Assembly: GCA_016490735.1 (NCBI GenBank)
Contig: JAEMWC010000085.1
Span: 930,001 to 994,000, forward strand
Direction of reading: 5' to 3'
DNA from: Pachyseris speciosa
Taxonomy: Eukaryota; Cnidaria; Anthozoa; Scleractinia; Pachyseridae
DNA length: 64,000 bases
Shown here: positions 12,401 to 23,323 of the stretch, piece after piece
Position numbering within the stretch: position 1 is the first letter of the stretch
How the letters are laid out: the number at the start of each line of letters is the position of its first letter
Made by a program: the position numbers and the translations under genes
Notes under the pieces: generated by a model
What the model was told of the DNA's origin: nothing
Seen by the model: only the letters and a program-made list of their open reading frames with translations
The model's database searches: none

Positions 12401-15400
12401 GAGTACTGTGAATTTGGAACCCTCCGAGACGAGTTAATTAGAGATCGTATCATAGTGGGATTGCGAAATGTCAAGCTGAGTGAGAAACTCCAGATGGATT
12501 CAGCCCTTACGCTACAGTCGGCGATAAACAGTGCCAGGCAGAGTGAGTCAGTTAAAAAGCAACAAGAATCGCTTTGAAGCGGAGTACCAACACAAATCAA
12601 TGAAGTAAAAGGATCGAAAGCACACCATGACCAACGACAGAATTGGCCACAAAGGCGACCAACGAAATGCATGCGTTGCGGCGTTATCTTGGAATATCAC
12701 GCATGCCAAAAATGCCCCGCAAAGGACGCTACGTGTGCCAGGTGTAACAAAAGAGGTCCTTTCGCCAAAGTTTGCTTGTCGGCTCCAAAGAAAGTTGGCG
12801 TGATTGCAGCTGACGATTTGGATGAGCAAGAAGAGCGCGACGATGACTGATTCTTCCTTGGAGAGATTGGAAACGCGGATGGAAAACCTTGGAAAGAAGA
12901 GATTGACGTTAATGGCACAAAAATTCAGTTCAAGCTAGACAGCGGAGCCGACGTAACAGTTATCGGTGGGTCAATCTATTCGCGTTTTTTCGGGCAAAAC
13001 AAGCTTGAAAGATCATGCAAGAAACTATTTGGCCCGTGCAAAAGCCCACTGTCGTGCCTGGGGGTACTAAAAACGAATCTTGAACTTAAAGGAAAATCCT
13101 GCGTAGAAGATGTTTACGTTGTCGAGAACTTGGAGACCCCGCTCCTCGGTAGATCTGCCTGCGTAGCATTAGAAACCATCGCAAATGTTGCAGCCGTGAC
13201 TCACCCAGCAGAAGGAATTAAGGAATGCTTTCCAAAGCTCTTCAGTGGCCTGGGTTGCATGGACGGAGAATATGAGATCAAACTGACGTCATCGTATGAA
13301 CCCTTCAACCAGACCACACCGAGACGTGTTCCAATTCCCTTGCTGCCGAAAGTCAAGGGAGAGCTGGACCGTATGGAAACAATGGGAGTGATTGAAAAGG
13401 TAGATGTGCCCACAGAGTGGTGTTCACCCATCGTAGTAGTCCCAAAGTCAAATGGAAAGGTCCGCATATGTGGTGACTTCATTCAGCTGAACAAAGCTGT
13501 ACTTCGTGAGAATCATCCGATGCCCACAACAGAGCAAACGCTGGGAAAGCTGGCCAGTGTGAAAGTGATATCCAAACTGGACGCCAGCAGTGGGTTCTGG
13601 CAACGAAAGTTGAAAGAGAGCTCAAAGCTGCTAACCACGTTTATCACTCCATGGGGCCGGTACTGCTATATGCGTCTACCATTTGGTATTTCTTCCGCCC
13701 CAGAACATTTCCAACAGAGCATACAAAGAATCCTGGAAGGCCTACCTGGGGTTGAATGTCAGATGGATGACATCATTGTGTACGGGGCAAATCAAGCAGA
13801 GCACGACGAAAGGCTAGAGGCGGTCCTAGTTAGGCTCCAAGAAGCAAACGTCACACTTAACGCCGAAAAATGTGAATTCTCAAAGGAGACTGTTCGATTT
13901 CTGGGCCAATTGGTGGGAAAAGACGGAATTCGCGCAGACCCAAGCAAGATAGCTGCGGTGAAGTACTTAGCTGAACCTACCGATATACACGAGCTCAGAC
14001 GATTTCTGGGAATGGTCAACCAGTCAGGAAAGTACATTCCTAACTGAACTCACTGAACTCACCCACCCACTACGTGAACTTCTCAGCAAGAAGAACTCCT
14101 GGATCTGGGGCCCCCAGCAACACAGTGCCTTTGAAAGTATCAAAGAAAAGTTGAGTCGCGCGCCAGCACTTGCAATTTTCGATCCTTCCCTTGAAACTAC
14201 GTTGTCTGCCGATGCATCATCTTACGGTCTGGGTGCCATCCTGACCCAAAAACAAACCGATGGGAAGTGGAAGCCGATAGTGTTCATATATCGCACTCTC
14301 ACTCCAACAGAACGACGATACGCCCAGATCGAAAAGGAGGCCCTAGCAACCACTTGGGCTTGCGAGAGGTTGGCCGACTATCTAATTGGCAAAAAGTTCC
14401 TTGTGGAGACAGATCACAAGCCGCTAGTTCCTATCCTTGGTTCAAAGAATTTAGAGGAGATGTCGCCCAGAATCCAGCGGCTTCGTATGCGACTGTTGAG
14501 GTTCGACTTCAGCGTCTCCCATGTCCCAGGCAAACACCTCAGCACCGCTGACGCACTCTCCAGAGCACCCATAGCCGGGGAAACCAAAGAGAATGATCCA
14601 AGACCCAAAGAAGAAATTAATCTATATGTTCATCACATATTTAACTCCATCCCAGCTTCTAACACACAGCTTGAGCGGATTAGAGAAAAACAAGAGGAAG
14701 ACGAAGTCTGCCAGATGCTAAAGGAGTACTGTGGCGAAGGCTGGCCAGAACAACCCAGAGTCCCAGACGCACTTCAACCCTACTGGCAAGTCAAGGATGA
14801 ACTTTCAGTCGTCCACGGCTTGCTTCTTAAGGCAGACAGAATCGTCACTCCCACATCCATAAGGCTGGAGATCCTAGACCGCATCCACGACGGTCATCAA
14901 GGTGTCACGAAATGTCGCGAGAGGGCAACACGATCAGTATGGTGGCCAGGTCTTAGTCGGCAAATTGAGGATCTTGTCAAGCAATGCCGCAAATGTACAG
15001 AACGGAGGCCAAATATCAAGGAACCCTTGATCCCAAGTGCAATTCCGGATAGGCCGTGGCAAATGATCGGCATGGATATTTGCTATGTCAAAAAGTGGCC
15101 CTATCTGATTGTGGTGGACTATTTCTCAAAGTTCATTGAAGTCAGCTACTTAGCCTCACTCAGCTCCATGGAAATGATTCGAGCCCTCAAATCGGTATTC
15201 GCTCAACACGGGATACCAGAAATTGTGCGCTCGGATAACGGCCCCCAGTACGATTCGGCAGAATTCTCCAAATTCGCTAGAGACTGGGAATTCAAACATG
15301 TCACGAGCAGCCCCCTCTACGCACAGTCTAACAGAGAAGCAGAAAGAGCGGTACAAACTGCGAAGAACCTGCTACAGAAAGAAGAAGACCCTGCCAAAGC

Positions 15401-18400
15401 TCTTCTGGCCTATCGATCCACACCGCTGCAAGGTGGTAAGACACCTTCCGAGTTACTGTTTGGCCGGCAGATAAGATGTACACTACCTTGTATTCCAGCA
15501 GCCCTTCAACCCAGCTGGCTGGGAATAGAGAAATGGAGACAGGAGGAGAGTGAACGGAAGATTAAACAGAAACAGAACTATGATTTGCGACACAGAGTCA
15601 AGGAATTGGTTCCCTTCCAGCCAGGCGAGCGTGTATGGATTCATGACGAAAACAGACCAGCTACGGTCAAGAACTGTGCACAGGCTAACCAGCCACGATC
15701 TTACCTGGTAGAAGCTTCCGGGAGTATCTTGAGGAGGAACCGGTCCGCTCTTCAACCATATGCTGACGAGTTGTTGAGCAGTGACGACAAGCCGTCGACC
15801 AGCAACGACAAGCCGTCAGCTGCTCCAGAACCAGCCGTTATACCAGATGACTCTGTCATGCATACGCGTTTGGGACGACTGATAAAGACACCCCAAAGAC
15901 TTGACTTGTAGTCCAATATCACCCGATGGAGACAAACGGAGAAACATTGTGTATTATTATTTTTTTTTTGCTAGTCTTCTTTCGAGATGTTTCAGTTTTT
16001 TTTATTTTTTATTTTTGCAATAAGAATGTTAATCATGTAGTGAAATACTTTGAAAGGGAGATGTGGTGTTAATCATTTACTAGTGACGCAATGTAACCTT
16101 ATAGGGGAATTGATTAAAGGGATATGATTCTTTCTGATCTACAACATGGCTCGTGTGGTTCTCTATTAGAGTAATTGTACACCCATGGTTCCTCTTGGCA
16201 CATTCACTTCTGGTTTCACCAGTCTTGCTGTGCTGTTGGCGTGAGCTCTCCACTATCCAGAAAGGGACTGCTAGCAGTGTAAAACATTCTTGACCAGTCA
16301 ACAAATTCAGACTAACATTATTTTGAGCTAGCATCTGAGGAAAAAGTGTTACTACTAACTTAAAATGACCAAGAATTTATGTGTGCCTGAACAGGAAGCT
16401 CAAAGAGCAGCAAAAGCCCAAAAACAAGCTGAAGCAGGGATTAAACACAAATCTAGCACTGAAGGTATGAACGTGTTTGGTATTTTTTACTCCATATACA
16501 TATGTATGTTGTTTCTTAGTGGATTATTCAAATTATATTATACATTTAATGATTTTTAAAGATGCATACTCTTGGGACATTTTATATATTTTCTGCCATC
16601 CAAATAAAGATTAATTTCATGAAGTAAAAGGTTATTATCTGATGGCAACTCAAAAGAAATGTGTACCACATGTACATGTGGGTCATGTTACAGGACACCC
16701 AACTTGTGCAATGCTTCTTACATTTCCCCACATGTGGATTTGATCTCTATAATCTAATCTGGGAAAAAAAAACATTGAACTTATAACTTTGCAGTTTAAA
16801 ATGCCTTGATGGCCATGAAATTCAGGTGATGAATGACATTCATTCTCATGCTATATTTCCTGCCCATAGCTTGTTGAATTGTTATATCCATAGGTCACCG
16901 TGTTATGGTTGCACATGATCTTCAAGCAGACGATGAAAAAGTTCAAAAGAAGGTGGCCAAGAAATTAGCAAGACAACAGGTCTGAACTCACAATAATTAA
17001 TATTAAGCAGGGATCCATATTCACCGTCGTTCGGTCATCTGAGATGACAAAAAAGTTGTGCACCGAGGACGAGTAAAATAACTCCAAAACTTATCCTTTG
17101 GATGAGTGAAGTTTTAATTCTTACCACAACCTCTTTCCTAAATTTTCATATGATGTTATCAGGCACAATATACCTGCATTCTGATCACTTCTCCTCCACT
17201 TGGAACTTTCAGAAAACAAAGATTACAGGCTCAATTTATGTGCAGTTAACTGCTACTTCTCTGAAGAACTGCATTCACACAAAATGTGACAGCTTTTTGA
17301 CAGCTGATCAAAACAAGATATGGTGATATTTTGAGGGTGTTTTGCCACCTTCAGCAAAGGAAAAACTGAAGCTGTTGCTTTTGAAAAAGAAGCCAGGTTG
17401 AGATATGAACAGGCAGAATGGATGCATACCTTCTTCTTGTCCTTGTGGCAAACGAACAGACCCTGGCTGACATTTGTGCACAGACTGCATCAGCATCCAC
17501 TGAGTCCACAATTGAAACATCCAGTTGCAGCTGGGGGCACAATGTTTTGTGAAATTTGCAAGACAGTTTCAAAATTAGACAGAAGTATTACCCAGAAAAA
17601 TGAGTTAGTGGAGGGTCATTCTTCACTTTGTGTAGAGACCATAACAATTCAACATGATACCACCATAATGGATCCCTGATTAAGTACATTCAAGTATTTG
17701 AAATTGATATTAAGATTGTAATGATGTTATCCAAAGTGATTATCAGTAAGGCCTGGTTTGGGTTCCAACATTCCTGTAAGAAGCACTTGTACTCTCAGTA
17801 AAGATGTTTAGTTGCAGCATGTCAAACTCTTGTAAAGATTGTGGGCAGTAAAGATCTGGGATATCTTTTGATTCTTATGACTGGCTGGCTCAGTAGGCTC
17901 TGGCTGAATAAGTTCCAGACAGTTGCCTGCAGTTGTCTTACTTGTGTCTGCCTGAGAGAGTTTATTGTGTTTCAGTTGTGAGTGCAACAAGTAAGGATTT
18001 TTCTATTTGGCATAGTTTGATAATCAATATGTTGTGTTTTATCATGCAGGTCCCTCAACGAACCTCTCCCCAGAAGAAAGTTGGTTTGTTTTCCCATCTT
18101 CATCAATATGAAAAGGATTTATCATTAACACAAGAAATCAGGTACAGTTTAACTTACAGTAGCTTTTTAAAGATGATGCGTAGCTTATTGCATATAGGAA
18201 AATCGTAACATTTAAGGCTAATTTTATAGCCACTTGACTATTTTCCTGGCTGTAGACTTTATTACATGGATGGTACGAAGTATTTTGATTTTTACAGTGT
18301 TACTAGCACTACTTCTGTTTTGTTATGATGATGTCTCTTTCTTTCTTATTAGCAAATTTTGTTTTGCAAGGTTTGCAAATAATACATGTTATCATATTGA

Positions 18401-19878
18401 AGGGATCCTAGTTCAGTGTGACTGGAGGATATCATTAGGGAATGTACACGTCCCTATATCAGTTTATGGATATTGCATTGAGAGGGTGACCTTTACAGAC
18501 AATCAAAAATAGTTGTTGCACTACTGTTGAACTGGTGTCTGCATGAGGGACTGTGATGTGACCAAAGTGTGAGCATGTTAGATATCTGAGGGAGAGAGAG
18601 GAAAGAATGGTTTGGTTTGGTTGCTAAAGTAATGCTTAAAATTCGATTTGCTAGCTGAACTAACTATTTCTACATAGTTTGGGGAGTGTGGGAAATATCC
18701 ACCCTGCTATCATCACACTTGGAGTACAGTATGCCAAGGGAATCATTTGTGGATCAAATGCAAGATGTGTAGCACTTCTGTTAGCTTTCAAAAAGGTTAG
18801 GTTTCTTGACATTTATTTTTACCAGTGAGACTTAAAATTAATATACTTTCACGACTGTGAGGAGTAAGCTTTTAAATAAATAAAATAAATACTGTCGGTT
18901 TTAGAATATGCTTTGATACACTGTTGCAACACTAAGATAAAGAAATTAACTTCAGATTACTATGTTATAGTTTTGATGACCACCGTGAGCATTTTGAGAT
19001 TCTTTCTTTAGAATTTTAAAAATGTTCCCATATCATAGATTGTTTTGTTTTATCACATAAGATTAACAGCTTAATCCTTTAAGCCCCGATAGTGCCATAT
19101 GGCACACAATGCAATGACACAATCAATATTCATCAATTTGCATGAAAGATCTTGGAAAGATCTCTACATTGAAGGCATAATATCATGCCCCCCTCCTATA
19201 CAAGACTTGATTTACCACCCCTGCAATGTTTGCAACTTTTTGTACTTTTTAGACCAAGTTAATATCTGACAACATGCAGTGCACTGAGAGCTGCAAATTA
19301 AGCTATAGTTTAGGGGGATACCCAATGTACACAAGGAACAGGAAAATTTTAAACATTTTTATTTTTTCATTTTGGCCACTTGTCAATCCAATCTGTGGCC
19401 TCCTCCATTTCTTTTGGTGTGATTTATAGCATACCCCAGAAAATACCTTTCAAATGGTATATCGCATGTGGTCTCCTGTTTCATAGTTACTGCTTTAGAA
19501 AAACTTGGCTTTTCCCTTGGGAACGAACTTGTGTACAAATTCAACTAAGATTAGATCAAGCCAGTTGAACTTCCTTGTCTCTGAAAAGGTGTGAAATAGT
19601 GAAAAAGCCAGGATTGTACACTGTTGAACTGCATTAGGCTGCTGTAAATGCTGGTGGCTGGCTGACTATAAATCAACAATTGTGGAGTACTGACCTTTGT
19701 GTTTTTTTATTTAAATTTAAAAAATCCTGAATCTGTCATGCGGCACTCACACAGCACCAAATTTAACTCTTATATTGCCCTTCGAGGTGGCCTCTCATGA
19801 TATAAGCCTTGTGGTTTCCTGAGGTCTCCTCACCACTAACTTAGGTAAAATACTTGTAAATATTATGAAGATGGCAAA

Positions 19879-19934
<56 letters not shown>

Positions 19935-22819
19935 TCCTGGTACCTGTTTGATATCTTTCATGACACTTCTAACCATTAAAACCATTTGCGAAAGTTTCAC
20001 ATTAAGTGTTTTATACAAGTTAATGTGATATGCAGTCTGTTACACTGTAGCTGCAATTAGTACTTTGTATCTGGTTTAACTTTGGTCATTTACAGCGCTT
20101 TTCAATTGAGTGTCGTAAAACCAAAACCAAAGCAATTACTCTGACCAATCACAACAGAGGGAAACAGTGCAATGAACCAATCAGAATACAAAGCAATGAC
20201 ATGTAGCCGGTGCAAAGCACGGGAAAATACACGCGTGCAAGTCACAATTGGCGCGAGTTTTCCTGGCCAATCACAGAGCGAAGCAATGCAAAACCAAAGC
20301 AAAACGCGAATTACTTTTGACACTCAATTGAAAACCGCTCTAACCACATACAGTCAAATGATTTGTCAAAATTGTTGGTGGAGGGGGTAAATTATTGTAT
20401 TTATGAAATATTGTTTGGTAATCTATTATTACATATCACTATGTAAATTTGTCATCTTCTTTATTTTTATTTTTGTTCTGTTTTACAGTTGATTGCAGAT
20501 TATGTTACACCACCTCAAAAGGAACTATGCAGAGATCTGGATACTAAAATTAAACCAAATATCAGGTATTTGACTGTATAATAATTAAAGCTTTCAGGTC
20601 ATGCAATAAGTGTCTTATTGTTTTTCCACCTGTCACAAACTAAGTACTAAATAACAGTTTTTATCATTTAGTATGTAACGAAAGTACAGTGATATAAAGA
20701 GATATTACACCAGGACACTCTAGTATTGCAACAATTTAAAATCAATGAAACTGATAAACAACAATCAAACAGTTTGGTGTACAGTTTCACTGCACCAATA
20801 TTCTTAGTGGAAAAAAAAACAACAACCCGAATTTGAAAGTTGAAAAACAAACGTTAGCACATTAATGTCATTGTTAACTCCTTTTAGTATATACCACACA
20901 AGTGAATAGTACTTTTTGCGCGCTCTGATTGGTTAACTCGGAGGTGATTAGCAAGTACTATTCACCTCCGAGCAGCCGGCGCGCGAGATTTTACAATTTC
21001 TGACCGCTTGTCGGTATATTGTCACACATGAATTAATGTTTTGGTCCACTAATTATTCAGCTTGTGTGGTATATACTAAAACAATTATTCACCTCAGTGT
21101 CGGTGAAAGTGGTGGATATTTACCTCGCCACCACTATTCACCTCCACTTCAGTGAATAATTGATAATCATCTGAGTGGTGACACAATACAGTGTCATTCA
21201 GAAGTACTTGCACTCAAGAGACGGCAAACATGACTGTATGTTTGACCTGGAGAGCAGTGGTTAAGCTGCAAGCTTTTTCTGCTGCGATCACTCTATTATA
21301 GTACTCATTTTTGAAATGTTGAATTTCAGTTTCCTGACTCAGTGCCGACCTCTGTCAGTTAGCATGGGTAACGCCATCAAATATCTCAAGCTACAGATCA
21401 CGCATTCACCCCCTGACATGCCTGAGGAACAGGTACTGTTCATGACTGTGTAATGTTACATTAGTGGGGCCGCGTTCCGTACCCATGGAATGCCATGATG
21501 CCGTTTCAAAGCAAGTGCATATGTATGCAATTTTAGAGCGATTTCTTTTGCCTTGGAAAACGCCTTCCTCGAGTGTTCGCAATTTGTTTCACCCGTCACT
21601 AGTATGAAGATCAAACTGGTTACCACCAGAGAACACCCTGATGTGGAACAGATAAAATAACCTGTTAGCGTAGCGTAGTCGCTGAATCAAACGAAAAGCC
21701 GCGCGGGTTTGTCTCTGTTCACGAAACCAATCAAATCATCATTTTTAAGGTCAAACGCAAATCCTCTATAGATCTCATAATCTCTGGTTTTACAGTTGGC
21801 CATGTCATTAGATCTTCTGGTCCTTATGGTACCCTTAACTTTTAATATTTTTTTTGAAATGCCCTCGAACTGGCGACTTTGAATTTCTTATAAAGTCATT
21901 CTGCTCAGTGTCTCGTTGTTTTTCTAGATCAGCACGCGAGCGTTTTACAGGTTTTAAGCATTCGCCTTTTTATTTTCTTACGATTCACAAGAATGACTAC
22001 GGACAGATCGACTAATAAACCTGTATCGGCTTCATACCCTTCTAAATGAAATTTTGAGTGCAAACATTCCCCAAGTTCTTATGGACTGATAACATGTTAT
22101 AAAATGGGATGCTTGAAAGGTATTTTGAAATGTTTTTGTTATCGTTATCGTTATTGTTAAACAGTTATTTTCCATTTTTTTGTCGGCAGGCAAAGAGAAA
22201 TCTTATTCAGAGTATCGATAAATTTATCCAGGAAAGAATAGTTCTGGCAGGAGTTGCAATCTCCGAGACTTACGCGAGAACCAAGATAAATGATGGTGAC
22301 GTCGTACTCACATATGCTTGGTGGGTACCGTCAAATAATCTACATGCTTGTAGTATGTGCCATGTAAAAACTGGTGCGATCAGATCAGGGGATAGCAAGA
22401 CAACCGAACCAAATTATATAACCTACCGCTAAACCATATTGCTATATCAGAGAGCGGAAAGTCGTGAAATTAAAGCCAAAGTGATTTCTGACCAGTGTAA
22501 GCGAATGTGAATGGCATTATTAATCAGTGCGAGTTTAAAAGACATTCATGAGCATTTTACAGTTGCTAACATGAAGAAACGCGAGGGGCATGGAAACGGA
22601 AATTTGATTCTTTCCCTGAGGCCTCCCTCTGGCTCTACAGCTCGTGAAGGAAAACAAGCCATAGAAAACGTGAATTACTCTAACTGGATTCTTAATTGTG
22701 ACTGCAAATTGATCTGATAGGACGTCTTGAACTTCTTCGCAAAATACCAGAGAAATTCTCTCATTTATACGTCTGCATTTGTCTTTGTTTGCCAAAAAAT
22801 CGTGTGAATTATATCTGAG

Positions 22820-22867
<48 letters not shown>

Positions 22868-23224
22868 GATAATAAATATAGATGTATCAGTACCGTCCGA
22901 CCGAAACACCTCAACGAAAGTCATTGAAAAGCTTTCAAAATACAAAGATCTTGAGATTGAAACCACGAGAATGGAATGAGGACAGAGACTGTGCCGGTTA
23001 TTGTTGGTGCGCTGGGACTTACTAGAGAGGGAATGGACCAGAATTTAGGAAAGATCCCTGGAACCAGCAACATTAACGAGCTGCAAAAGATCGTCCTCCT
23101 AGGAACGGCGCACATACTGAGAAGGTTTCTGTCCATCAAATAAAACCCCTCCCTGGTACCTCAGGACCAAGGATTGGCCCCGGTTCTAGGAGACTGTAGG
23201 AAACAATCCATAGCACTGAAAACG

Positions 23225-23323
<99 letters not shown>

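Larger units (their letters stand above)
11865..16181 (+). mobile_element. Gypsy (K02A2.6-like) LTR retrotransposon, degenerate
   Basis: This is a complete but inactive element between two direct repeats in EIF2B4 intron 3, in the same orientation as the host gene. It has short LTRs (127 and 120 bp), gag, then a pol in the order protease, RT, RNase H, integrase. Gag through RT (12032-14047) is a single reading frame interrupted by two TGA codons (12575-12577 and 12848-12850). A frameshift near 14040, at a duplicated TGAACTCAC, moves RNase H and integrase to another frame (14151-15911). A purine tract AAAGGGAGA (16053-16061) precedes the 3' LTR. I see no clear target-site duplication: the bases before 11865 are a T run and those after 16181 are CCCAT. 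Confidence 0.95.

Noticed and set aside
11851..16186. Target-site duplication of the Gypsy element
   Set aside because: Flanks (T run ending TTTTC versus CCCAT) do not match over 4-6 bases, so none is reported.
17102..17679. Open frames in EIF2B4 intron 5 considered as a possible nested gene
   Set aside because: No recognisable family, no splice-consistent neighbours, and both strands are equally open.
19060..19560. CCCCGATAGTGCCATATGGC and following sequence as a possible repeat element
   Set aside because: Looks repeat-like but no second copy or terminal structure is present in the window.
22535..22966. Minus-strand frame of 143 codons with a poly-Tyr run
   Set aside because: The Tyr run is the (AAT)n microsatellite read backward; no domain.
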